Positions 9,419 to 18,315 of a DNA stretch of 64,000 bases are shown here, in pieces; positions within the stretch are counted from its first letter, which is position 1; the number at the start of each line of letters is the position of its first letter. The DNA comes from Arenibacter sp. F20364 (GTDB lineage Bacteria; Bacteroidota; Bacteroidia; Flavobacteriales; Flavobacteriaceae). The notes beneath the pieces are model-generated. The model had not been told where the DNA came from. It made no database searches and saw only the letters and a list, made by a program, of their open reading frames with translations. Made by a program: the position numbers and the translations under genes. The stretch spans positions 226,595-290,594 of the forward strand of contig NZ_JALKBD010000004.1 in assembly GCF_023015905.1 (NCBI RefSeq). Direction: 5' to 3'.

Positions 9419-10537
9419 ATGGTTACTCTAAAAGAAGCAAAAACAAAATCGGAACTTAAGGATTTCGTAAAATTTCCTTTTACACTTTACAAGGATTCCC
9501 CGTATTGGGTCCCTCCAATCATTAATGACGAACTGGAGTCCTTTGACAAAAGCAAAAATCCTGTTTTTAAGGATGCCGATGCATGGTTTTATCTAGCTTA
9601 TAAAAACGATAAGATCGTTGGTAGGGTCGTGGCCATTGTAAATAGATTGGAAGTGAACCAACAGCAGGTAAAAAAGATGCGTTTTGGTTGGTTCGATTTT
9701 GTGGATGACTTTGAAGTTACAGAGGCGCTGCTCAATAAGGTGTCCGAAATAGGAAAGGAACACAAGTTGTCCTACATGGAAGGGCCTGTAGGTTTTTCCA
9801 ATCTGGACAAAGTAGGTGTCCTAACCGAAGGGTTTGATGAGATAGGCACCATGATTACCTGGTACAACCATCCTTACTATGTTGATCATTTTGAACGCTG
9901 TGGGTTTGTAAAGGAAAAGGAATACATGGAAAATAAATTCCCCTTTAGCAATGCGGAGCCCAAATTCTTTCAAAAGGCCAACGAACTGGTACGAAAACGC
10001 TACGGCGTAAAGGAATTGAACTTTACTAAAACCCAGGACGTTATGCCTTGGGCAGATAAGATGTTCGATCTTTTTAACGAGACCTATTCCTCCCTCTCTT
10101 CTTTTGTCCGTATCACCGACATCCAAAAAGAATACTTTAAGAAAAAATACATCAGTTTTATCAATCCCGAGTATATCAAATTTATATTGGATAAGGATGA
10201 CAAATTGATAGCGTTCGGAATAGTAATGCCTTCATTTTCCAAGGCCTTGCAGAAAGCGAAAGGAAAATTGTTCCCTTTTGGCATATTTCATTTGCTGAGT
10301 GCAAAGAAAAACAGCAAAGAGGTAATATTTTATTTGATCGGGGTACTTCCGGAATACCAGAACAAAGGTGTTACAGCAGTAATGTTCAATGAGTATTACA
10401 AGACTTTTAAGGCCAAGGGAATAGAAAAATGTGTTAGGACACCAGAATTGGAGGAAAACGTGGCCATTCGCCAATTATGGAAACATTTCGACCCAAAAAT
10501 ATATAAGCGAAGAAGGACCTACAAAAAGGATCTTTAA
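9419..10537 (+). CDS. GNAT-like N-acyltransferase superfamily protein
   Basis: 372 residues. The N-terminal part (FPFTLYKDSPYWVPPIINDELESFDKSKNPVF, residues 19-50) and the C-terminal segment GVLPEYQNKGVTAVMFNEYYKTFKAKG resemble GNAT acetyltransferases, whose acetyl-CoA loop is usually Q/RxxGxG/A. Homologues are often labelled GTP cyclohydrolase, which the sequence does not support. Substrate unknown. It is followed by a bidirectional terminator shared with the convergent acyltransferase gene. Confidence 0.65.
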   Translation: MVTLKEAKTKSELKDFVKFPFTLYKDSPYWVPPIINDELESFDKSKNPVFKDADAWFYLAYKNDKIVGRVVAIVNRLEVNQQQVKKMRFGWFDFVDDFEVTEALLNKVSEIGKEHKLSYMEGPVGFSNLDKVGVLTEGFDEIGTMITWYNHPYYVDHFERCGFVKEKEYMENKFPFSNAEPKFFQKANELVRKRYGVKELNFTKTQDVMPWADKMFDLFNETYSSLSSFVRITDIQKEYFKKKYISFINPEYIKFILDKDDKLIAFGIVMPSFSKALQKAKGKLFPFGIFHLLSAKKNSKEVIFYLIGVLPEYQNKGVTAVMFNEYYKTFKAKGIEKCVRTPELEENVAIRQLWKHFDPKIYKRRRTYKKDL

Positions 10538-10585
10538 ACGGATCCAAGGGGCCGAATTTCAAAAAAATTCCAAAACTAAAAAAAA

Positions 10586-10614
10586 CCAACTTAAATAATA
10601 AGTTGGCTTTTTTT
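10586..10614. terminator. Bidirectional Rho-independent terminator
   Basis: Perfect 8-bp stem CCAACTTA/TAAGTTGG with a 5-base loop, flanked by an A run on the left and a T run on the right. It can therefore stop both convergent genes, those ending at 10537 and 10633. Confidence 0.85.
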
Positions 10615-10632
10615 ATGTAAGTGGAAATAGTT

Positions 10633-11892
10633 CTATTCTCCCATCGCTGCCGCTACCGCCGCAGACAGCCTTTTGTAAGTACCATTCTGTAATCGCTCAC
10701 GTATTACAGAGAAGGCCTCCAAGGTTTCGGATACATCCTGTAAGGTATGTGTGGCCGTTGGAATCATTCTTAAAAGAATCAAGCCCTTAGGAATTACCGG
10801 ATACACTACAATGGAACAGAAAATACCAAAATTCTCCCTTAAATCCTTTACCAATGCCATGGCTTCTGGAATACTACCGTTAAGATATACTGGTGTAACA
10901 CAGCTAGTGGTGGTACCTATATCAAAACCTCTTTCCTTTAGTCCGTTCTGCAATGCATTAACATTCTCCCAAAGTTTGGCCTTAAGTTCTGGTTGGGTGC
11001 GTAGCATATCCAACCTTTTTAGCGCTCCTTTCACATAAATCATTGGTAATGATTTGGCGAACATTTGAGACCGCAAGTTGTATTTAAGGTATTCTATAAT
11101 CTCTTTATCCGCAGCCAAAAAAGCTCCGATTCCGGCCATGGATTTGGCAAAAGTTGCAAAGTAAACGTCTATATCATCCTGTATTCCCTGCTCCTCACCT
11201 GCTCCGGCTCCGGTTTCACCCAAGGTTCCAAAACCATGTGCGTCATCTACGAACAATCTAAATTTATACTTTTTCTTTAGCGCAACAATTTCCTTAAGCT
11301 TGCCCTGCTCCCCACGCATTCCAAAAACACCTTCGGATATTACCAAAATACCTCCTCCGGTCTGTTCTGCCATTTTAACGGCACGATCCAAGTTTTTCTC
11401 AAGACTTTCAATGTCATTATGCTTAAAGGTAAAACGCTTACCCATATGTAAACGTACGCCATCTATAATACAGGCATGAGCATCAACATCGTAAACAATA
11501 ATATCATCTTTGGAAACCAAAGCATCAATGGCAGAAACCATTCCCTGGTACCCAAAGTTCAATAAATAAGCAGATTCCTTTTTAACAAAAGCCGCCAATT
11601 CCTGTTCCAATTGTTCGTGGAATTCGGTATGACCACTCATCATTCTAGCCCCCATGGGAAAAGCCGCACCGTACTCCAATGCTGCCTCGCCATCTACCTT
11701 CTTCACTTCCGGCAAATTAGCCAATCCCAAGTAATCATTAATACTCCAAGTGATTACTTCCTTTCCTTGAAACTTCATCCTGTTGGATATAGGACCTTCC
11801 AATTTAGGAAATACAAAATATCCCTCAGCTTGTGAGGCCCATTTTCCTAAAGGACCTTTATTCTCGATAATTCTGTCAAATAAATCTCTCAT
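10633..11892 (-). CDS. PLP-dependent alpha-oxoamine synthase; probable cysteate C-fatty acyltransferase (CapB-like)
   Basis: 419 residues of the AONS/KBL/SPT family, which condenses an amino acid with an acyl thioester with loss of CO2. Visible are DVDAHACIIDG (PLP-stacking His), VDDAHGFGTLG (Asp binding the PLP nitrogen) and FATFAKSMAG (Schiff-base Lys). Family members include serine palmitoyltransferase, KBL and BioF. Its neighbour at 12017-13057 is a cysteine-synthase-family enzyme. This pair matches the CapA/CapB logic of capnine (sulfonolipid) synthesis in Bacteroidota, where cysteate replaces serine as acceptor. The exact substrate is inferred. It has its own promoter (11916-11947), with a terminator separating it from that neighbour. 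Confidence 0.75.
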   Translation of the reverse strand: MRDLFDRIIENKGPLGKWASQAEGYFVFPKLEGPISNRMKFQGKEVITWSINDYLGLANLPEVKKVDGEAALEYGAAFPMGARMMSGHTEFHEQLEQELAAFVKKESAYLLNFGYQGMVSAIDALVSKDDIIVYDVDAHACIIDGVRLHMGKRFTFKHNDIESLEKNLDRAVKMAEQTGGGILVISEGVFGMRGEQGKLKEIVALKKKYKFRLFVDDAHGFGTLGETGAGAGEEQGIQDDIDVYFATFAKSMAGIGAFLAADKEIIEYLKYNLRSQMFAKSLPMIYVKGALKRLDMLRTQPELKAKLWENVNALQNGLKERGFDIGTTTSCVTPVYLNGSIPEAMALVKDLRENFGIFCSIVVYPVIPKGLILLRMIPTATHTLQDVSETLEAFSVIRERLQNGTYKRLSAAVAAAMGE

Positions 11893-11915
11893 CTAGACTA
11901 CGTTGATTATTAGTG

Positions 11916-11947
11916 CAAAAGTATATATTTTTAATATGCATATGCAA
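11916..11947 (-). promoter_or_regulatory. Promoter of the acyltransferase gene
   Basis: The minus strand carries TACTTTTG (11916-11923), an exact -7 box, with TTG at 11945-11947, 21 bases upstream, as the -33 element. The start codon at 11892 lies about 24 bases downstream. Confidence 0.7.
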
Positions 11948-11961
11948 CTTATTTAATACAT

Positions 11962-11993
11962 AAAAAGCAACGACTTATGAACCGTTGCTTTTT
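11962..11993 (-). terminator. Rho-independent terminator after the cysteate synthase-like gene
   Basis: GCAACG (11967-11972) pairs with CGTTGC (11983-11988), with A and T runs outside. On the minus strand it ends transcription from the gene stopping at 12017. It may also work in the other direction. Confidence 0.75.
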
Positions 11994-12016
11994 ACATCAT
12001 AAATTTTGCATAACCT

Positions 12017-13057
12017 TTACTTTACAAATTCTATTTTTTGAGGTTCTTCAACATTTTTACTATCAAAGAAACCTTGGTCGGCCATCCATTGGTCACTGTA
12101 TATCTTACTCATATACCTGGAACCATGATCTGGAAAAATAACCACCACATTGCTATTTTCATTAAACTCCCCCATTTCTTCCAGTTGCCTTACGGCCTGC
12201 ATTACAGCGCCACTTGTGTATCCTACAAAAAGGCCTTCTGTTCTGGATATCTCCCTAGCGGTATGGGCACTTTCTTCGTCGGTAACCTTAATAAATTCAT
12301 CTATTACCTTGAAATTGGTGGCAGTAGGGATCAGGTTTTTACCCAAACCTTCAATACGGTATGGATAAATTTCCTTGGTATCCAATTCCCCTGTCTCATG
12401 GTACTTTTTAAGAACGGAACCATAGGCATCCACACCTATTACGCGGATATTCGGATTTTGTTCCTTTAGATACTTAGCGGTTCCGGAAATGGTCCCTCCC
12501 GTTCCACTACAAGCTATTAAATGGGTAATGTGCCCATTGGTCTGTTGCCAAATTTCAGGTCCCGTACTTTTATAATGGGCATCGGCGTTTAAATCGTTAA
12601 AATATTGATTGATGTATATAGATCCCTCCGTTTCTTCATGCAACCTTTTTGCTACTTCATAATAGGATCTAGGATCATCGGCACTTACGTGCGCAGGACA
12701 AACATATACTTTGGCCCCCATGGATCTCAGCATATCTATTTTATCCTTGGAAGATTTTGAACTTACGGCCAAGATGCATTCATAGCCTTTTATGATACTG
12801 ATCATGGCAATGCTAAATCCCGTATTCCCTGAAGTGGTTTCTATAATGGTACTCCCCTCCTTTAAAATTCCCCTGCGCTCCGCCTCTTCAATGATGTAAA
12901 GGGCAATGCGATCTTTGGAAGAGTGTCCTGGGTTAAAACCTTCCACCTTAGCGTAAAAATTACCTTCTAAGTTGGCAGCTATTTTATTTAGTTTGATTAA
13001 TGGGGTGTTTCCTACAAGTTCTAGGAGGTTGTTATAAGCGTTTATCTTATGTTCCAT
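12017..13057 (-). CDS. Cysteine synthase/CBS family PLP enzyme; probable cysteate synthase (CapA-like)
   Basis: 346 residues of fold-type II PLP enzymes. It shows [11 protein letters not shown] (Schiff-base Lys in SSKDR), the substrate loop TTSGNTG and the phosphate loop [13 protein letters not shown]. The canonical O-acetylserine sulfhydrylase motif NPxxSVKDR is altered to NPGHSSKDR. There is no C-terminal CBS domain. Beside a serine-palmitoyltransferase-like acyltransferase, the likely product is L-cysteate for sulfonolipids, but ordinary cysteine synthase or cystathionine synthase activity is not excluded by sequence alone. Confidence 0.75.
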   Translation of the reverse strand: MEHKINAYNNLLELVGNTPLIKLNKIAANLEGNFYAKVEGFNPGHSSKDRIALYIIEEAERRGILKEGSTIIETTSGNTGFSIAMISIIKGYECILAVSSKSSKDKIDMLRSMGAKVYVCPAHVSADDPRSYYEVAKRLHEETEGSIYINQYFNDLNADAHYKSTGPEIWQQTNGHITHLIACSGTGGTISGTAKYLKEQNPNIRVIGVDAYGSVLKKYHETGELDTKEIYPYRIEGLGKNLIPTATNFKVIDEFIKVTDEESAHTAREISRTEGLFVGYTSGAVMQAVRQLEEMGEFNENSNVVVIFPDHGSRYMSKIYSDQWMADQGFFDSKNVEEPQKIEFVK

Positions 13058-13118
13058 AAACAGTTTCTAGGTTTAGAACTTATCGACATCTAATTAATTT
13101 ATGTCAATATTCATAGGA

Positions 13119-13126
13119 CAAAATTA
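13119..13126 (-). promoter_or_regulatory. -7 promoter box of the cysteate synthase-like gene
   Basis: The minus strand reads TAATTTTG, an exact TAnnTTTG match about 61 bases before the start at 13057. No clear -33 TTG. Confidence 0.5.
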
Positions 13127-13140
13127 GTCTTTTTTTTTGA

Positions 13141-15201
13141 TTATCGAATTTTATGCTCTAAATCTAACAAAAATGCATATTCTTTTGCCACTTCTTTTAG
13201 CGATTCAAAACGGCCTGAAGCACCGCCATGACCCGCATCCATATTAATATTGAACAACAATAAATTATTATCGGTTTTATACTCCCTAAGTTTGGCAACC
13301 CATTTTGCTGGTTCAAAATATTGCACCTGGGAATCGTGAAATCCAGTAATAACCAGCATATTTGGTTGCAATTGTCGGGATACATTGTCATATGGCGAAT
13401 ACGATTTCATATAATCATAGTATTCCTTTTCATTGGGATTGCCCCATTCATCATATTCCCCTGTAGTCAGTGGAATGGTATTGTCCAACATGGTCGTAAG
13501 CACATCCACAAACGGTACGGCTGCAATAACACCGTGATAGATTTCCGGGCACAGATTGACTATAGCGCCCATTAAAAGTCCACCGGCAGATCCTCCCGAA
13601 GCATAAAGGTGTTCGGCACTTGTATACTTTTGATCGATCAAAAATTTGGAACAATCAATAAAATCGGTAAACGTATTGATCTTGTTCAGCAATCTTCCTT
13701 CCTCATACCACTTTCGCCCCAGATACTCCCCGCCCCTAACATGGGCTATGGCATATATAAAACCTCTATCCAAAAGACTTAAGCGTACAGTGGAAAAATA
13801 GGGATCTATAGTATGCCCATAAGAGCCATAAGCGTATTGCAATAACGGACTTGAACCGTCCAATTTTGTGTTTTTGTGATAGACCAATGAGATAGGAACT
13901 TTTTTGCCATCTCTGGCCGGTGCCCAAATTCGTTCGGAAATATAGTTTTCCTTATTAAAATTTCCGCCCAAAACCTCTTGTTCCTTTTTAATCTCCTTTT
14001 CCTTGGTCCTCATATTGAAATCGATGATGGAACTAGGGGTAGTCATGGAATTATACCCATATCTGAGAATTTCAGTGTCAAAGTCCGGGTTGGTACCTAC
14101 ATAGGCCGTATAGGTTTCATTGTCAAAGGGCAAATAATAGCTCTCCCCAGTATCCCATCGCACAATCTTCAACTTATTTAAGCCATTCTCGCGCTCGGAC
14201 AACACGTAGTAGTCATTGAACATCTCAATATCTTCAAGTAAAACTTCCTCCCTGTGTGGAATAAATTCTACCCAATGTTCGGCTTCGGTCTGGTCCTCTG
14301 GGGTGGTCATCAATTTAAAATTGGTTGCCCCTTCCATATTGGTCAGTATATAAAAATTGTCTTCGTAATGGGTTAGGGAATATTCCAACCCCCTGACCCT
14401 TTTTGAAAACACATGAAATTCTCCATTCGGATCATCCGCCCTAAGAATTTGAAATTCACTGGTCAATGTACTGGAAGAACCAATAACTATAAATTCTTTT
14501 GATTTAGTTTTGTATACGAAGGTGGTAAAGGTTTCGTCCTCCTCGTGAAAAACCAGTTCATCCTCCTCTGGAGATGTCCCCAGTATATGCCTATAGATAT
14601 TATTGGATCTAAGGGTAACAGGATCTTTTTTGGTATAAAACAAAGTCTTATTGTCATTGGCCCATACCGAGCTGCCCGTTGTGTTTTCTATTTTATCCGC
14701 AAATATCTCTTGGGTGCGTAAATTTTTTATTTGTAAGGTGTATTGCCTACGGGAAACCGTATCCACACCAAAAGCTGCCAGTTCGTTGTTGGGACTTATG
14801 GACAAGCCCCCCAAGTTAAAATAATCCGACCCCTCCGCCATAAGGTTGCAGTTGAACATTATTTCCTCAACGGCATCCTCGTTTTCAAAACGTCTGGCAA
14901 AAATGGGATACTCTTTCCCCAACTCATACCGGGTAGCATACCAGTAGCCATTGAACTTATAGGGCACTGAGGAATCGTCTTCCTTGATCCTGGACTTCAT
15001 CTCCAGGAACAAATTGTCCTTAAGGTCATTGGTGTGGCCCGTCATAGCCTCGTAGTATGCGTTTTCCTGTTCCAAAAAAGCAGTAACCTCCGGGTTTTCC
15101 CTTTCGTTCAACCAATAGTAATCATCTATTCTTACATCATTGTGCTTTATTAATTGCTTCTCAATTTTTTTTGCACTTGGTGCTTTTAATTCCCGCTGCA
15201 T
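13141..15201 (-). CDS. ptrB: Oligopeptidase B-type S9 family serine peptidase
   Basis: 686 residues from the ATG at 15201. The frame extends to a TTG at 15249, but the -7 box at 15228-15235 lies between, so the upstream part is unlikely to be transcribed. An N-terminal beta-propeller (about residues 70-400) precedes an alpha/beta-hydrolase domain with nucleophile ASGGSAGG, Asp in TGFHDSQVQYFEPAKW and His in DAGHGGASGR. S9A oligopeptidase B cleaves peptides after Arg or Lys. No signal peptide is seen, so it is probably cytoplasmic. Confidence 0.9.
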   Translation of the reverse strand: MQRELKAPSAKKIEKQLIKHNDVRIDDYYWLNERENPEVTAFLEQENAYYEAMTGHTNDLKDNLFLEMKSRIKEDDSSVPYKFNGYWYATRYELGKEYPIFARRFENEDAVEEIMFNCNLMAEGSDYFNLGGLSISPNNELAAFGVDTVSRRQYTLQIKNLRTQEIFADKIENTTGSSVWANDNKTLFYTKKDPVTLRSNNIYRHILGTSPEEDELVFHEEDETFTTFVYKTKSKEFIVIGSSSTLTSEFQILRADDPNGEFHVFSKRVRGLEYSLTHYEDNFYILTNMEGATNFKLMTTPEDQTEAEHWVEFIPHREEVLLEDIEMFNDYYVLSERENGLNKLKIVRWDTGESYYLPFDNETYTAYVGTNPDFDTEILRYGYNSMTTPSSIIDFNMRTKEKEIKKEQEVLGGNFNKENYISERIWAPARDGKKVPISLVYHKNTKLDGSSPLLQYAYGSYGHTIDPYFSTVRLSLLDRGFIYAIAHVRGGEYLGRKWYEEGRLLNKINTFTDFIDCSKFLIDQKYTSAEHLYASGGSAGGLLMGAIVNLCPEIYHGVIAAVPFVDVLTTMLDNTIPLTTGEYDEWGNPNEKEYYDYMKSYSPYDNVSRQLQPNMLVITGFHDSQVQYFEPAKWVAKLREYKTDNNLLLFNINMDAGHGGASGRFESLKEVAKEYAFLLDLEHKIR

Positions 15202-15227
15202 GAGTGTGGTATGTTTTATAAGAAGCG

Positions 15228-15235
15228 CAAAAATA
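15228..15235 (-). promoter_or_regulatory. -7 promoter box of the oligopeptidase gene
   Basis: The minus strand reads TATTTTTG, an exact -7 match 26 bases upstream of the chosen ATG at 15201. It argues against the longer TTG start. Confidence 0.6.
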
Positions 15236-15356
15236 ATATTTAAATGCAACCGACCTGATTAATTATGAGCTTTATCCATAATTATATTGACCAAACCATT
15301 AGCAGGCCCCATCAATTACTGTCACCTTTAATTCCAATATATCCCAATCATTTTAG

Positions 15357-15364
15357 TAATTTTG
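15357..15364 (+). promoter_or_regulatory. -7 promoter box of the YbaB gene
   Basis: TAATTTTG is an exact match. With transcription beginning roughly 7 bases later, the start codon must be the ATG at 15392 rather than an earlier codon near 15362. Confidence 0.6.
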
Positions 15365-15391
15365 TCTTATCAACTTTTTAAATTTAAAGTT

Positions 15392-15718
15392 ATGTTTGGA
15401 GATATGATGGGCATGTTGGGAAAATTAAAGGAAACCCAGGAAAAAGTAAAAGCCACTAAGGAACGAATGAATACCGTAATACTTGACGAGAAATCTCCGG
15501 ATGATTTGCTCAAAGTAAGTATAACGGCCAATAGAACAATTAAATCCATCACTATAGATGATCGACTTTTACAGGATAAGGAACAACTGGAAGATTATTT
15601 GATCCTTACCCTTAACAAGGCTATAGAAAAGGCCACAACTATTAATGAGAATGAATTGGCAGCTGTTGCCAAGGAAGGAATGCCCAACATTCCTGGAATG
15701 GATTCGTTTTTAAAATAA
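15392..15718 (+). CDS. YbaB/EbfC family nucleoid-associated protein
   Basis: 108 residues with the family layout: N-terminal helix [26 protein letters not shown], a central sheet, then a C-terminal helix and the flexible end [12 protein letters not shown]. Such proteins form dimers that bind DNA in the cytoplasm. In many genomes the gene sits with dnaX/recR; here it does not. The thioredoxin gene follows 45 bases later and may be co-transcribed. Confidence 0.85.
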   Translation: MFGDMMGMLGKLKETQEKVKATKERMNTVILDEKSPDDLLKVSITANRTIKSITIDDRLLQDKEQLEDYLILTLNKAIEKATTINENELAAVAKEGMPNIPGMDSFLK

Positions 15719-15763
15719 ATTTCACTAAGTTTATCACAGCCTTTTTAATCAAAACTTGCACCA

Positions 15764-16222
15764 ATGAAGTATGTATTCTTCCTAGTATTGTTTCCTTTCC
15801 TTTTAAATGCTCAAAATACCAGTAGCAACATTCAGGAAACAGATTGGCTGACCGATTACGAGAATGCGCAAATAGTTGCAAAAAAAACCAATTCCAACAT
15901 TCTTATGTACTTTACGGGCAGTGATTGGTGCTCTCCCTGTAAGGCTTTAAAAAAAGACTTGTTCGATACTAGCCAGTTCAAGGAAGTGGCCAAGGACTAT
16001 GTACTTCTATATGTGGATTTACCCAGAAAGAAAGAACGTCTTAGCCCAGAAGAAATGAAACAGAACAAGGCCTTATTATCCCAATGGAACAAAAAGGGCA
16101 TTTTTCCACTTATTAGTTTGGTCAGTGCCGAAGAAAAAGAAGTGGCCTCACTTTCCGGTTATGGTTCCAAGATGGATGTGGAGAAGTATTTGGATTTTCT
16201 CAGAAGGAATAGAAAAATGTAA
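15764..16222 (+). CDS. Exported thioredoxin-family protein
   Basis: 152 residues with a signal peptide (MKYVFFLVLFPFLLNAQ) and the redox motif WCSPC (Cys56, Cys59) in YFTGSDWCSPCKAL. It resembles periplasmic thioredoxin-like proteins (Thioredoxin_7 type) that reduce or isomerise disulfides or protect against oxidation. A cis-Pro is probable in KGIFPLISLV. Confidence 0.85.
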   Translation: MKYVFFLVLFPFLLNAQNTSSNIQETDWLTDYENAQIVAKKTNSNILMYFTGSDWCSPCKALKKDLFDTSQFKEVAKDYVLLYVDLPRKKERLSPEEMKQNKALLSQWNKKGIFPLISLVSAEEKEVASLSGYGSKMDVEKYLDFLRRNRKM

Positions 16223-16310
16223 TTTTAATCCAAAGCCGTTTCCTCCTTTACCAGGTAATCTAAAATTCTTTTTTTTCTAAATCCAAATTTAAAATCTGGT
16301 ATTACCAATT

Positions 16311-16328
16311 ATTTGGCTATTGCCAAAT
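16311..16328. promoter_or_regulatory. Hairpin in the leader region upstream of trpB-like gene
   Basis: ATTTGGC and GCCAAAT form a perfect 7-bp stem with a 4-base loop and no T run. A second inverted pair, GGTAAT/ATTACC, brackets the preceding 50 bases. Whether this is regulatory is unknown; I found no leader peptide rich in Trp codons. Confidence 0.25.
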
Positions 16329-16460
16329 ACCTTATTCTAGCCGACAAAATCCTATATTCCCGTCCTCAAAAAGGCGAAATTGACCTAAAATTGATTATAA
16401 TTGTAAGGGTAATTTTATTGCCGAAAACCTTAATTAACAATTATAAAATTCTCCTTTATT

Positions 16461-17672
16461 ATGACGGACAATTATTTTAAGACCTATCCGGACAAAAATG
16501 GTTTTTTTAAAGAGTATGGCGGATCCTTTATCCCGCCCGTTCTTGAAGAGGAAATGAAAAAAATTACTGACGCTTATTATTCCATAAGCAAATCGCATAA
16601 TTTTATTTCGGAACTACGCAGCATTCGCAAACACTATCAGGGTAGGCCAACTCCGGTTTATTACTGCAACAGGCTCTCCGAAAAATACGGGGGAAGAATA
16701 TATCTTAAACGAGAAGATCTAAATCATACAGGGGCACATAAACTCAACCATTGTATGGGTGAGGCGCTTTTGGCAAAACACTTGGGCAAAAAGAAACTAA
16801 TTGCAGAGACAGGAGCCGGACAACACGGTGTTGCCTTGGCAACCGCAGCTGCCTATTTTGGGTTGGAATGTGAAATACACATGGGAGAAGTGGATATTGC
16901 AAAGGAACATCCCAACGTGGTTAGGATGAAAATCCTAGGCGCAAAAGTAGTACCCGTTTCCCATGGCCTAAAAACATTAAAGGAAGCCGTGGATTCTGCC
17001 TTTGAAGCATATTTAAAGGACCCTATAAGTACCATATATTGTATAGGCTCTGTGGTTGGACCACATCCCTTTCCAATGATGGTGCGGGATTTTCAGCGTG
17101 TAGTAGGCATTGAAGCCAAAGAACAGTTTGTTGAAATGACGGGGGAATTGCCGGATAGGGTGGTAGCCTGTGTAGGCGGGGGAAGTAATGCCATGGGGAT
17201 ATTCTCCTCCTTTTTAGAGGAACCGGAATGTACCTTATACGGTGTTGAACCTGGTGGCCGCTCCTTGGAGTACGGTGAACATGCCGCCACTATGACCTTG
17301 GGCAGCCCTGGAGTAATCCATGGTTTTAAATGTTATATGTTGAAGGACGACAAAGGGGAACCTGGCGCAGTACATTCCGTTGCCAGTGGCTTGGATTATC
17401 CTGGAGTGGGCCCTGAACACAGTATGCTAAAGGATCTTAAAAAAGTAACCTATGACGTTGTTTCGGACCAGGAAACAGTGGATGCCTTTTTTGAATTAAG
17501 TCGCATGGAAGGAATTATCCCTGCCTTGGAAAGCGCCCATGCAGTGGCCTATGCCATTAAATTGGCACAACAGGATCCACAGTCCTCCATTTTGGTCAAC
17601 CTAAGTGGCAGGGGTGACAAAGATCTGGATTATGTGGTAGATACCTATGGGCTGCCCGAAGATCGGGAATAA
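16461..17672 (+). CDS. trpB: Tryptophan synthase beta chain family protein, stand-alone
   Basis: 403 residues. PLP Lys94 in HTGAHKLN, catalytic Glu116 in [10 protein letters not shown], the phosphate-binding loop [17 protein letters not shown] and SGRGDKD are all conserved, so TrpB chemistry (indole plus serine to tryptophan) is plausible. There is no trpA or other trp gene in the window. The segment after [12 protein letters not shown] ([20 protein letters not shown]) differs from the usual AEDVxRQxxNVxRM. It may be a second TrpB copy serving indole salvage, or have a shifted substrate. A terminator follows at 17693. Confidence 0.82.
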   Translation: MTDNYFKTYPDKNGFFKEYGGSFIPPVLEEEMKKITDAYYSISKSHNFISELRSIRKHYQGRPTPVYYCNRLSEKYGGRIYLKREDLNHTGAHKLNHCMGEALLAKHLGKKKLIAETGAGQHGVALATAAAYFGLECEIHMGEVDIAKEHPNVVRMKILGAKVVPVSHGLKTLKEAVDSAFEAYLKDPISTIYCIGSVVGPHPFPMMVRDFQRVVGIEAKEQFVEMTGELPDRVVACVGGGSNAMGIFSSFLEEPECTLYGVEPGGRSLEYGEHAATMTLGSPGVIHGFKCYMLKDDKGEPGAVHSVASGLDYPGVGPEHSMLKDLKKVTYDVVSDQETVDAFFELSRMEGIIPALESAHAVAYAIKLAQQDPQSSILVNLSGRGDKDLDYVVDTYGLPEDRE

Positions 17673-17692
17673 TTTTCAAACCTATATGGAAG

Positions 17693-17738
17693 GGCGTCCA
17701 AAGGCTAAAACCCATAGCTATTTTGGCGCCTTTTTTTT
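17693..17738 (+). terminator. Rho-independent terminator after trpB-like gene
   Basis: GGCG plus CCAAA, with one bulged T, pairs with TTTGG plus CGCC, followed by eight T. It lies 20 bases after the stop codon. Confidence 0.75.
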
Positions 17739-17991
17739 GAGGAAACCAATAACAGATGTACCCATTTTTTGAGGCCCATCCAAGCCGCTCTGAGAACTTT
17801 AGGGATTGTACCCAACTTCGCCGAGAATTTGCAAAAAGGCATTCCCTATCCTTCCAAATGGATACAATAAAAACCGCTCCTACCCCTTGTGCAGGCTTCT
17901 ATCTCCCTTGTTGGAAAAATATTTAGATATGGTGTTTAAAATTAAAGATTCACATTTTTTTGTGTAACTTTAAAAAAAGTTGCCATAGGCT
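17739..17991. other. Intergenic region before the YegP-like gene
   Basis: About 250 bases with no convincing reading frame. Just before the ATG are two short symmetric stretches, CACATTTTTTTGTG and AACTTTAAAAAAAGTT, that could be an operator or an RNA hairpin. No exact -7 box. Confidence 0.35.
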
Positions 17992-18315
17992 ATGCTACAA
18001 ATAAACAAGGAATCTGATACCACCTATACCTTCAGTCTGCAATCCGAAAGCGGACAGACCCTTCTGACCAGTATTGCCTTCAAAAACAGGGAGGAGATTG
18101 ACGAGACCATTGCCAGTCTTAAGGTCCTAATTGGGCAATCTTCGGTTTTTGAGCGCAAGACCGACTATAACGGCAAATTTCTTTTCACCATGAAGAATAG
18201 TGGAGGCAAAATTATTGGCCACTCTATGCTTTATAGTTCCGAGGCCGGAATGGAAAATGGTATAAAAAATTTAAAAACAAGTATCTCTCTTTTACCTGAT
18301 GCTATTGGCTTATAA
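17992..18315 (+). CDS. YegP-like (DUF1508) two-repeat protein
   Basis: 107 residues built of two similar halves, each with a strand-strand-helix pattern and the type of motif seen in DUF1508 (residues 10-46, LLTSIAFKNREEIDETIASLK; residues 60-98, ending HSMLYSSEAGMENGIKNLK). The family is of unknown function and usually small and cytoplasmic. Its stop overlaps the convergent threonine aldolase stop by 6 bases. Confidence 0.8.
   Translation: MLQINKESDTTYTFSLQSESGQTLLTSIAFKNREEIDETIASLKVLIGQSSVFERKTDYNGKFLFTMKNSGGKIIGHSMLYSSEAGMENGIKNLKTSISLLPDAIGL

Noticed and set aside
15362..15391. Longer start for the YbaB gene
   Set aside because: It would lie within or before the expected transcription start set by the -7 box at 15357-15364.
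16223..16460. Trp attenuator or T-box before the trpB-like gene
   Set aside because: There are hairpins but no Trp-codon leader peptide, no T-box sequence and no T-rich terminator before the start.
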